Position numbers and translations under genes: made by a program. 7,536 bases of DNA from CAYXGZ01 sp964464755 (GTDB taxonomy: Bacteria; Planctomycetota; MHYJ01; JACPRB01). Position 1 is the stretch's first letter; every line of letters begins with the position of its first letter. Of the stretch, positions 1 to 5,204 are shown one piece after another. The notes beneath the pieces are model-generated. The model was not told the DNA's origin and made no database searches. It was given only the letters and a program-made list of their open reading frames with translations. Location of the stretch: assembly GCA_964464755.1 (NCBI GenBank), contig CAYXGZ010000094.1, forward strand, positions 1 to 7,536, in the 5' to 3' direction.

Positions 1-560
1 TGGTTGATCATCGTGTCGACGCACAGCGCGGTCTTGCCGGTCTGGCGGTCGCCGAGGATCAGCTCGCGCTGGCCGCGGCCGATCGGGATCATGCCGTCGA
101 TGGCCTTCCAGCCCGTCTGGAGGGGCTCCTTCACGGGCTGGCGCTCGACGACGTTGGCCGAGCGGCCCTCGATGGGCTTCATCTTCTTCGTCGGGATGGG
201 GCCCTTACCGTCCAGCGGCCGGCCCAGGCCGTCCACGACGCGGCCGAGCAGCTCGGGGCCCGCGGGGACACTGACGACGCGCCCCGTGCACTTGGCGATG
301 TCGCCTTCCTTGATGCCCTTGTCGTCGCCGAGGATGACGCAGCCGACCGAGTCCTCCTCGAGGTTCAGCGCCATCCCGAAGATGCCGCCAGGGAACTCGA
401 CGAGCTCCGCGGCCATGACGTTCTCGAGGCCGTAGACGCGGGCGATGCCGTCGCCGACCTGCAGCACGACGCCGACGCTCTCCATCTTGAGCTCGGCCTC
501 GTACTGCTTGATCTCCTGCCGGATGATCGAGCTGATTTCCTCGGGTCGGATCGCGGTCAT
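1..560 (-). CDS. atpA: ATP synthase F1 subunit alpha, N-terminal part (cut by left edge)
   Basis: This is the nucleotide-binding but non-catalytic alpha subunit of the F1 head, on the cytoplasmic face of the membrane. Only the first 186 codons are present; the gene continues beyond base 1. The N-terminal region begins MTAIRPEEISSIIRQEI, which fits the delta/OSCP-contacting segment. The beta-barrel domain follows, with the stretch VGDGIARVYGLENVMAAELV and then VVDGLGRPLDGKGPI. The Walker A loop GDRQTGKT is at residues 170-177, almost the same position as in the E. coli protein. The start ATG at 560 is supported by an AGGAG Shine-Dalgarno that overlaps the TAG stop of atpH. It is the last gene of the operon visible here; gamma, beta and epsilon genes would be expected further left. 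The identification is secure. Confidence 0.98.
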   Translation of the reverse strand, partial: MTAIRPEEISSIIRQEIKQYEAELKMESVGVVLQVGDGIARVYGLENVMAAELVEFPGGIFGMALNLEEDSVGCVILGDDKGIKEGDIAKCTGRVVSVPAGPELLGRVVDGLGRPLDGKGPIPTKKMKPIEGRSANVVERQPVKEPLQTGWKAIDGMIPIGRGQRELILGDRQTGKTALCVDTMIN

Positions 561-572
561 GGTTTCACGCTC

Positions 573-1118
573 CTAGCGGTGCAACGTCGTCAGGTGCTCG
601 CGGAGGCCCTTCAGCCGGTGGGCGACGGTCCCGTCCAGGACCGTGTCGCCGATCCGCACCGAGAGGCCGCCCTTCAGGGACCGGTCCACGGTCTCCTCGA
701 GCTTGGTTTTCTTCCCCGTGATCCGCACGAGCCGCTCCTGGAGCCCCGCGCGCTGCGCGTCGCTCAGCGGCCGGGCGCTGCGGACGTCGACCTTCACGAC
801 GCCCTGCGTCGCGTCGGCCATCTCGTCGAAGGACTCCGCGATGCCGGGGATCAGCGCGACGCGGTTCTTGGTGACGAGGATCCCCAGGAAGTCGATGAAC
901 GTCGGGTGGGCCCGTCCCTCGAAGGGGCGGGTCAGGATCGTCCTCCGCACCGACCTCGGGATCTTGGGCTGCGAGAGGGCGGAGCGGAAGACCGGGTCCT
1001 TCACGTAGGCCTCGCGCAGGGCGAGCAGCTGCGCCTCGACGTCCTCCACGATCCCCTCGCGGAGGGCGACGGACAGCATCGCCGCGGCGTAGCGCTTGGC
1101 CAGGGTCTTCAGGATCAT
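573..1118 (-). CDS. atpH: ATP synthase F1 subunit delta (OSCP)
   Basis: Subunit delta joins the top of the F1 alpha3beta3 head to the peripheral b/b' stalk in the cytoplasm. The 181-residue length is normal for the family. The N-terminal helical domain starts with the typical LAKRYAAAM. The middle contains FLGILVTKNRVALIPGI (about residues 77-95), and the C-terminal domain carries SLKGGLSVRIGDTVLDG followed by a basic RLKGLREHL end, the most conserved family signature. The gene sits between the b gene and atpA as usual; only 4 bases separate its ATG from the atpF stop, so translation is probably coupled. Its TAG stop forms part of the atpA Shine-Dalgarno. Nothing looks truncated or shifted. 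Confidence 0.97.
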   Translation of the reverse strand: MILKTLAKRYAAAMLSVALREGIVEDVEAQLLALREAYVKDPVFRSALSQPKIPRSVRRTILTRPFEGRAHPTFIDFLGILVTKNRVALIPGIAESFDEMADATQGVVKVDVRSARPLSDAQRAGLQERLVRITGKKTKLEETVDRSLKGGLSVRIGDTVLDGTVAHRLKGLREHLTTLHR

Positions 1119-1122
1119 TGGC

Positions 1123-1641
1123 TCACTTCCGGGAGGCCCGCTCCAGGCCCTCCAGGTTCTTCTCCACGATGCGCCCGTGGACCGGGTCGGTCGCCAGCAC
1201 GTCCACGGCGCGTTCCGCCACCTCCAGCGTCAGGCGGGCCACCTCGGCGCGCAGCTCGAGGACCGCCTTGTCGCGCTCGATCTGGACCGTCCGCCTCGCC
1301 TTCTCCGCCTCCTGCGCCGCGAGGCCCGCGGCCTCCGCCAGCGACTGGGAGCGGATCCGGTGGCCCTCGTCCACGGCGGCCTGCAGGCGCCGCGCGGACT
1401 CGCTGCCGATCTCCGAGAGCTTGAGCTTCAGGTCGGCCACGCGGTCCGCGGCCGCCTTCGCCTCCCGCTCCAGGGTCCCGAAGCGGTCCTCGATCTCCTT
1501 CGTCCGCGCCCCCAGCATCTTCCCGATCAGCGGGACGCCGAACTTCCAGACCAGGAAGGCGATCCCCGCGAAGGCGAGGAGCTGGGACACGAAGGCGGCC
1601 CCGAACATCGAGCCGCCCGCCGCCAGGAGCGCCGCGCTCAT
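1123..1641 (-). CDS. atpF: ATP synthase F0 subunit b (second b-type gene)
   Basis: This 172-residue protein is one of two b-type peripheral stalk subunits encoded in tandem. A single N-terminal membrane helix (about residues 12-35, including SQLLAFAGIAFLVWKFGVPL) is followed by a long, highly charged, alanine-rich helix with no helix breakers to about residue 150, as expected of the cytoplasmic right-handed coiled coil. The C-terminal part (VLELRAEVARLTLEVAERAV) matches the delta-binding end of b subunits. The start ATG at 1641 overlaps the stop of the preceding b-type gene as ATGA, with GGAG about nine bases upstream inside that gene. With the other b-type protein it most likely forms a heterodimeric stalk, as in cyanobacteria, alphaproteobacteria and some deltaproteobacteria. 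Which copy deserves the name b and which b' cannot be settled here. Confidence 0.92.
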   Translation of the reverse strand: MSAALLAAGGSMFGAAFVSQLLAFAGIAFLVWKFGVPLIGKMLGARTKEIEDRFGTLEREAKAAADRVADLKLKLSEIGSESARRLQAAVDEGHRIRSQSLAEAAGLAAQEAEKARRTVQIERDKAVLELRAEVARLTLEVAERAVDVLATDPVHGRIVEKNLEGLERASRK

Positions 1642-2156
1642 CGGGGACGCTCCGCGAGGACGGCTTTCACGGCCGCGTCCAGCTCGGAGGGCTCGAGGGG
1701 GACGCCGATCGCCCGCCCGGCCGCCTGGGCGGAGAGCTCCGCCACGTCGGAGCGGAGGGTCTCCATCGCCCGCGCCTTGTCGGCGGCGACCGCCTCGGCC
1801 GCGGCGCGGATCTCCGCCGCCGCCTTCGCCTGGGCCTCGGCCACGACCCGGCCCTTGGCGTCCAGCGTCTCCTTGAGCGACGCCGAGAGGCGCTCGTACG
1901 CCTCCTTGTCGACCTGCTGGATCTTCCCGTCGTACTCCTTCGCGAGCCGGTCCCCCTCGGCCGTGGCCTCGCGGATGCCCTTCGTCCTCGCCTCGGCGTC
2001 CAGCTCCCGCGCCGTCATGTGCGCGAGCAGGCGCTCGAAGAGCAGCTTCTTCAGGATGAAGAAGGTGAGGAGGAAGAGCGCACCCTGGACCGCCACGACC
2101 TTGAAGTTGATTCCAAGGTCGGTCAGGATGTCCCCGGCCAGCAGCATCGGGCTCAT
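1638..2156 (-). CDS. atpF': ATP synthase F0 subunit b' (first b-type gene)
   Basis: This is the first of the two b-type stalk subunits, by chance also 172 residues. Residues about 15-38 (starting LGINFKVVAVQGALFLLTFF) form the membrane helix. It is followed by a long charged helix rich in Ala, Glu, Lys and Arg (EAQAKAAAEIRAAAEAVAAD is typical). The end LSAQAAGRAIGVPLEPSELD resembles the C-terminal b domain that docks on delta. Sequence identity to the second copy looks low, arguing for an old b/b' pair rather than a recent duplication. An AGGAGA Shine-Dalgarno (2161-2166) precedes the ATG closely. An internal Met at codon 4 is a possible alternative start. The stop overlaps the next gene by four bases. 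The role in the peripheral stalk is secure; the b' label is inferred from gene order. Confidence 0.9.
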   Translation of the reverse strand: MSPMLLAGDILTDLGINFKVVAVQGALFLLTFFILKKLLFERLLAHMTARELDAEARTKGIREATAEGDRLAKEYDGKIQQVDKEAYERLSASLKETLDAKGRVVAEAQAKAAAEIRAAAEAVAADKARAMETLRSDVAELSAQAAGRAIGVPLEPSELDAAVKAVLAERPR

Positions 2157-2189
2157 CGGCTCTCCTGGGGCCTCCGCGGCCCCGGGCGG

Positions 2190-2537
2190 CTACTTGATGA
2201 AGACGCCGCCCCAGAGGAAGAAGAGCACCCAGGTGAAGATGACCAGCGTCTCGATGAACACGACGCCGATCAGCATCATCGTCTGGATCCGGCCGCCCGC
2301 CTCGGGCTGGCGCGCCACGGACTCGAGCGCCGCCGAGATGGCGCGGCTCTGGCTGAACGCGGCGACGGCCGCGGCGATGGCGAGGCCGAAGCCGAGCGCC
2401 AGGCCGAGGTGCTGCCACGAACCGCCGCGATCGTCCCCGGCCTTGGCCGCGCCGTGGGCGTCCTGGGCGAACGCGACGCCGCCGACGAGCAGCACCAGCG
2501 CCAGGCACAGCACCGTCGTGAAGACCTTCGTACGCAT
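2190..2537 (-). CDS. atpE: ATP synthase F0 subunit c, with signal peptide
   Basis: This is the proteolipid that forms the rotating c-ring and carries the transported ion. At 115 residues it is longer than the usual 70-90 because of a cleavable-looking signal peptide (positive MRTK, hydrophobic core to residue 22, then VAFA|QD), leaving about 91 mature residues. Helix 1 spans about 43-70, the polar loop RQP is at 76-78, and helix 2 holds the ion-binding carboxylate Glu96 (FIETLVIF). Aligned by the RQP loop to Ilyobacter subunit c, Gln63, Glu96 and Thr97 fall on its Q32, E65 and S66 sodium-site positions, while Phe101 replaces Y70. The helix-packing GxGxGxG motif is replaced by A56-x-V58-x-A60-x-S62. 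The gene lies in normal order after atpB, with its own strong AT-rich translation start region. The family assignment is certain; ion specificity is open. Confidence 0.96.
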   Translation of the reverse strand: MRTKVFTTVLCLALVLLVGGVAFAQDAHGAAKAGDDRGGSWQHLGLALGFGLAIAAAVAAFSQSRAISAALESVARQPEAGGRIQTMMLIGVVFIETLVIFTWVLFFLWGGVFIK

Positions 2538-2577
2538 CCTTCTGCCTCCAGCTAAAGAAAAGGGGTTAAAGAGATTC
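2538..2577 (-). promoter_or_regulatory. AT-rich translation initiation region and strong Shine-Dalgarno of atpE
   Basis: The 40 bases between the atpB stop and the atpE ATG form an AT-rich island (reading TTTAACCCCTTTTCTTTAGC on the minus strand) followed by a full GGAGG at 2545-2549, seven bases from the start. It is the strongest and most open ribosome binding site seen in the operon. This fits the known need for about ten c subunits per complex; E. coli atpE has a comparable U-rich enhancer leader. Enhancer activity is inferred. Confidence 0.65.
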
Positions 2578-3462
2578 CTAGTGCGCGGCCTTCGCCGCCC
2601 CGTGATGTCCGTGCCCGTGTCCCTCCGCCGCCTGCTCCCCGCCGTGCCCGTGCCCCTCGCCGTGGTCCTCGTGGACCACCTTGGCGGAGATGTAGTAGGT
2701 GCAGAGCATCGTGAAGATGTACGCCTGCAGGAAGCTCGTCAGCATCGCCAGCCCGAGGAAGGGCAGCTGCAGCGGGATCCAGCCCACGTGGAACTTGTCC
2801 GCGAGGCCCATGAAGGCCTCGATGACGTTGTCCTCGCCGTAGATGTTGCCGAAGAGGCGCATCGACAGCGACACGGGGCGGATCAGCTCGGAGATGACCT
2901 CCGCGCAGAAGATGAGCGGCGCCATCCACCACACGGGGCCCATCAGGTGCTTGAGCACGTTGACGACGCCCGCGTCGCGGAACGAGTAGTACTGCACGAG
3001 CAGGAAGGCCGGGATGCCCAGGCCCGCGGTGATCGACAGGGCCAGGGTCGGCGAGCGGCCCGCCGGGAAGATGCCCAGCATGTTCAGCGTGAAGATCAGC
3101 AGAAAGGCGGTCCCGATGAAGGGCACGTACTTGTCGGCGGAGTCGCCGCACATGCTGCCCACCATGCCGCGGAAGCCCGAGACGACCATCTCGAAGAGGT
3201 TCTGCAGGCCGCGGGGGACCTTCTCGAGGCGGCGGGTGGCGAGGAGGGCGAGGACGATCAGCAGGACGCAGGCGATCACCGAGAAGCAGAGGCCCTCGAA
3301 CCACATCTGGCCCATGTGCCGCAGCGGCTGGTCGAAGCCCATCCACTTCCCGAAGTCCGTGTCCTTCACCTTCTCGTAGAGCGGGGTGAAGATGCTGGGC
3401 GGGGGCCCGTGGTGCTCGGCCCCGCCGGAGTGCTCCTGGAACGCCGCGAGCAGCGGACTCAT
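2578..3462 (-). CDS. atpB: ATP synthase F0 subunit a
   Basis: Subunit a is the membrane stator that supplies the two ion half-channels next to the c-ring. The 294-residue protein has membrane segments at about 57-75, 113-133, 140-160, 180-205 and 226-258. The essential arginine is Arg202 in PVSLSMRLFGN, the counterpart of E. coli Arg210, and Gln246 in FLQAYIF matches E. coli Gln252. A short His-containing N-terminal stretch precedes the first helix. The C-terminus is unusual: nine of the last 31 residues are His, in GHGH repeats mixed with Glu and Asp, where most homologues end soon after the last helix. The ATG at 3462 overlaps the atpI stop (ATGA) and has GGAG eight bases upstream. An in-frame extension upstream of this ATG is a shadow of atpI. 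The function is secure; the tail's role is unknown. Confidence 0.97.
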   Translation of the reverse strand: MSPLLAAFQEHSGGAEHHGPPPSIFTPLYEKVKDTDFGKWMGFDQPLRHMGQMWFEGLCFSVIACVLLIVLALLATRRLEKVPRGLQNLFEMVVSGFRGMVGSMCGDSADKYVPFIGTAFLLIFTLNMLGIFPAGRSPTLALSITAGLGIPAFLLVQYYSFRDAGVVNVLKHLMGPVWWMAPLIFCAEVISELIRPVSLSMRLFGNIYGEDNVIEAFMGLADKFHVGWIPLQLPFLGLAMLTSFLQAYIFTMLCTYYISAKVVHEDHGEGHGHGGEQAAEGHGHGHHGAAKAAH

Positions 3463-3824
3463 GCCCGGAGCTCCGCGGGCCGGGCCCGGAGGGCCGCGGC
3501 CGCCAGGACCAGGTGGGGGAGCAGGAGGCCGGCGCCGAGCGCGGCGGCCGGGACGCGGGGCACGAGGACGAGCTGGTACAGCGCGGCCGCGTAGAGGATG
3601 AACTTGCCGAGGGTGATCGCGGCGAAGAGCCAGACCCCGCGCTCCTCGAGCAGGGGCTTCAGCAGGAAGGCCCACGACACGATCGGCAGGAGGCCCAGCG
3701 CGAGGCCCGCGGCGACGCCGGCGGCGGCGGGAAGGCCGGCGATCGCGGTGGCCGCCCCGGCCAGGACGGCGCCAAATCCGAACGTCCCGATCGAGGTGGT
3801 CCGGACGAGCGGTGCGTCGATCAT
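3459..3824 (-). CDS. atpI: AtpI-like F0 accessory membrane protein
   Basis: This 121-residue, very hydrophobic protein has about four membrane helices (roughly 10-30, 33-51, 65-86 and 92-113). The segment ITLGKFILYAAALYQLVLVP matches the third-helix region of the ATP synthase I family, with its conserved GKF/KF before a hydrophobic helix. Family members sit ahead of atpB, are not part of the finished enzyme, and have been linked to c-ring assembly and stability and, with AtpZ, to Mg/Ca transport. The ATG at 3824 is one base after the atpZ stop; its Shine-Dalgarno is weak, so translation is probably coupled. Sequence conservation in this family is low, so the call rests on both context and topology. 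Confidence 0.82.
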   Translation of the reverse strand: MIDAPLVRTTSIGTFGFGAVLAGAATAIAGLPAAAGVAAGLALGLLPIVSWAFLLKPLLEERGVWLFAAITLGKFILYAAALYQLVLVPRVPAAALGAGLLLPHLVLAAAALRARPAELRA

Positions 3825-3825
3825 T

Positions 3826-4032
3826 TCAGCTTCGTTTCGCCACCCGCCACGCGTGCAGCACGCCCGCGGCGGTCCCGAGCATCGCCCCGCTCACCAGGAG
3901 CCAGGGACCCGTTCCCCAGCGCCGGTCCAGGTACGACCCGAGGAGGCTCCCGAGGATCACCGACGCCGCGAAGACCCAGCCGAGGCCGACGATGGAGGCC
4001 ATCGACTTGGAAAAAGACGGGTCGGACAGCAT
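3826..4032 (-). CDS. atpZ: AtpZ/Gene-1-like F0 accessory membrane protein
   Basis: This 68-residue protein has two membrane helices (about 12-33 and 43-61) joined by the short loop SYLDRRWGTGPW. That pattern of glycine-rich helix, LD, a basic pair, GT.PW, a second Gly/Ala helix and a basic end (WRVAKRS) is typical of the AtpZ family at the head of atp operons. Such proteins are thought to assist F0 assembly or to act with AtpI in divalent cation transport. I chose the ATG at 4032 because a predicted promoter (-10 at 4055-4060) places the transcript start near 4048; the in-frame ATGs at 4164 and 4128 lie upstream of that promoter, and the ATG at 4056 lies inside its -10 box. The Shine-Dalgarno is poor (GGGG). 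It is the first gene of the operon and is divergent from the sigma factor gene. Confidence 0.82.
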   Translation of the reverse strand: MLSDPSFSKSMASIVGLGWVFAASVILGSLLGSYLDRRWGTGPWLLVSGAMLGTAAGVLHAWRVAKRS

Positions 4033-4054
4033 GGAGCCCCGTCGAAGTGCGCAC

Positions 4055-4082
4055 ATTGTAGTGGGGCCCGGAGGGGGGTCAA
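4055..4082 (-). promoter_or_regulatory. Predicted sigma70-type promoter of the atp operon
   Basis: On the minus strand, TTGACC (4077-4082) is followed by 16 bases and then TACAAT (4055-4060); each hexamer matches the consensus at five of six positions. The transcript start would fall near 4048, giving a leader of about 16 bases before the atpZ ATG. It stands in the only stretch of any length upstream of the operon and points the right way. It is a prediction from motif and position only. Confidence 0.7.
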
Positions 4083-4109
4083 GCAAATTAGGACCGCGGC
4101 GAATTTCCC

Positions 4110-4118
4110 TGATATAGT
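4110..4118 (+). promoter_or_regulatory. Extended -10 promoter of the sigma factor gene
   Basis: TGATATAGT is a match to the extended -10 element (TGnTATAAT, one mismatch). There is no good -35 at the usual distance, which extended -10 promoters tolerate. The expected transcript start, about 6-8 bases downstream, falls at about 4124-4127, on or next to the sigma gene ATG at 4127. The mRNA would therefore be leaderless or nearly so. In agreement, no Shine-Dalgarno is visible before that ATG. Not proven. Confidence 0.55.
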
Positions 4119-4126
4119 GGGCTCCC

Positions 4127-4753
4127 ATGGTCGTCTCGAAGGATGAAAGCGACGTCCGCGACACGCGGGTGATCCAGCAGTGCCTCGACGGGAAGATCGA
4201 CCAGTACGGCCGGCTCGTCGACCGCTACGGGACCCGGATCGTGAACCTCGCGTACATGATGGTGGGGGACCGGCACGCCGCCGAGGACCTCGCCCAGGAG
4301 TCGTTCATCCGGGCCTACAAGGCGCTCGGGCATTTCCAGCAGAAGGCGAAGTTCTCGTCGTGGCTGTACCAGATCGCGCTGAACCTGTGCAAGGACCACC
4401 TGAAGCGGAAGTCGCGCTCGGCGAAGCGCGTGGACGAGGAGTTCCTGGAGGGCGTCGACGCGGGCCCGCGGGACCAGGCGCACCGCCACGTGCTCCAGAG
4501 CGAGCTGTCGGAGTCGATGCGCGTGGCGATCGGGACGCTGCCGTACCTGTACCGCGAGGCGTTCGTGCTGAGGCACCTGCAGGGCATGGACTACGAGGAC
4601 GTCGCGGCGGTCACCCAGGTGCCCGCCGACACGGTCCGGGTCCGGGCCTACCGCGCCCGCGAGATGCTGCGCGAGAAGCTCTCGCCCGCCGTGGACACGT
4701 TCTGGCGCGAGAAGGCCGCGAAGGAAAAGGGGAAGGGACGGAGCGAGGCATGA
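4127..4753 (+). CDS. ECF-type RNA polymerase sigma factor
   Basis: This 208-residue protein has the two-domain plan of extracytoplasmic-function (group IV) sigma factors, which direct RNA polymerase to a small regulon. Region 2 covers about residues 26-95: YGRLVDRYGTRIVNLA, then the core-binding AAEDLAQESFIRAYKAL and the -10-recognising FSSWLYQIALNLCKDHLKRK. A linker of about 30 residues follows. Region 4 (about 128-185) includes LPYLYREAFVLRHLQGMDYEDVA and the helix-turn-helix VPADTVRVRAYRARE that reads the -35. The C-terminal 20 residues are basic. The ATG at 4127 has no Shine-Dalgarno; an in-frame GTG at 4169 is an alternative. It overlaps the next gene by ATGA, the normal sigma/anti-sigma arrangement, and diverges from the ATP synthase operon. 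Its ECF group and targets cannot be told from sequence alone. Confidence 0.95.
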   Translation: MVVSKDESDVRDTRVIQQCLDGKIDQYGRLVDRYGTRIVNLAYMMVGDRHAAEDLAQESFIRAYKALGHFQQKAKFSSWLYQIALNLCKDHLKRKSRSAKRVDEEFLEGVDAGPRDQAHRHVLQSELSESMRVAIGTLPYLYREAFVLRHLQGMDYEDVAAVTQVPADTVRVRAYRAREMLREKLSPAVDTFWREKAAKEKGKGRSEA

Positions 4754-4986
4754 AGGCCCGGCGCGAGCGAATCGACCGGAAGGACCTGCACCGCGCGGTG
4801 GACGGGGAGCTCTCGCGCCGCGAGACGACCCGGCTCCGGAAGGCCCTCAAGCGCGATCCCGGCACCCGCGCCGAGCTCCGCTCTCTGAAGGACGTCGCCA
4901 CGACCCCGAAGAAGGTGCTTCCCAAGGTCAAGGCCGTCGGCCTCAAGGACCGCGTCATCGCCGGGATCCGGCGCAAGGGCGGCTAG
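4750..4986 (+). CDS. Small basic protein, possible soluble anti-sigma factor
   Basis: This 78-residue protein overlaps the sigma gene stop by four bases, so the two are co-translated. Residues 13-48 (LHRAVDGELSRRETTRLRKA, then LKRDPGTRAELRSL) recall the start of anti-sigma factors, where 'L..y.DGELs..e...l..hL..dp..r.el..L' is common. The zinc ligands of the ZAS motif (HxxxCxxC) are absent; there is no cysteine at all. No membrane segment is present, unlike most anti-sigma proteins. About one third of residues are Lys or Arg (26 of 78), and the C-terminal half is a run of Lys/Val/Arg-rich sequence ending GIRRKGG. It could be a minimal soluble anti-sigma factor, the remnant of a longer one, or a nucleic-acid-binding cofactor. 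The gene is probably real by position and coupling; the function is inferred. Confidence 0.75.
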   Translation: MKARRERIDRKDLHRAVDGELSRRETTRLRKALKRDPGTRAELRSLKDVATTPKKVLPKVKAVGLKDRVIAGIRRKGG

Positions 4987-5204
4987 GCGTCGACGTCGAA
5001 GACCTTGTCCCGCGACCTCGCCCCCTTCACCAGCGTCACCCTCGACTTCGCCACCCCGTAGTGTTCCGCCACGAGCGCCCGGACGGCCTCGTTGGCGGCG
5101 TCGTCGACGGGGGAGGCGGTGGTGCGGACGGCGAGGCGGTCGGGGCCCGCGACCTCGACCCGGTCGCGCGACGAGCGGGGCGTGACGCGGACGCTAATCC
5201 TCAT
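4983..5204 (-). CDS. DUF167/YggU family protein
   Basis: This 73-residue protein matches the small DUF167 (YggU) family: MRISVRVTPRSSRDRV is the usual 'i.vrV.P.a....v' opening, TASPVDDAANEAVRALVAEH matches the family's 'aPp.dGkAN.al...la', and VAKSRVTLVKGARSRDKVFDV matches the closing 'V.i..G..sR.K...i'. The aPp.dGkAN motif is altered to SPVDDAAN, with Asp for Gly. The biochemical role of the family is not established. Its ATG at 5204 lies inside the end of argS (11-base overlap) with no clear Shine-Dalgarno, so it is probably translated by coupling. Its TAG stop shares the CTAG at 4983-4986 with the convergent basic-protein gene. Confidence 0.9.
   Translation of the reverse strand: MRISVRVTPRSSRDRVEVAGPDRLAVRTTASPVDDAANEAVRALVAEHYGVAKSRVTLVKGARSRDKVFDVDA

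Noticed and set aside
1096..3594. An 832-codon open frame on the plus strand across the ATP synthase genes
   Set aside because: It lies opposite atpF, atpF', atpE and atpB, is rich in Arg/Ala/Pro/Gly low-complexity sequence with no family motifs, and is a product of high GC content lacking stop codons.
2578..3675. A 365-residue AtpB starting at 3675
   Set aside because: The first 71 codons read an alternative frame of atpI and are Arg/Pro/Ala low complexity; the ATG at 3462 with ATGA overlap and GGAG is the proper start.
3826..4164. A longer atpZ product starting at 4164
   Set aside because: The extra 44 residues overlap the divergent sigma gene start and the predicted atp promoter, and do not look like the family's N-terminus.
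4088..4976. Open frames on the minus strand opposite the sigma factor genes
   Set aside because: They lack recognisable motifs and are antisense to a sigma factor with complete region 2 and region 4 signatures.
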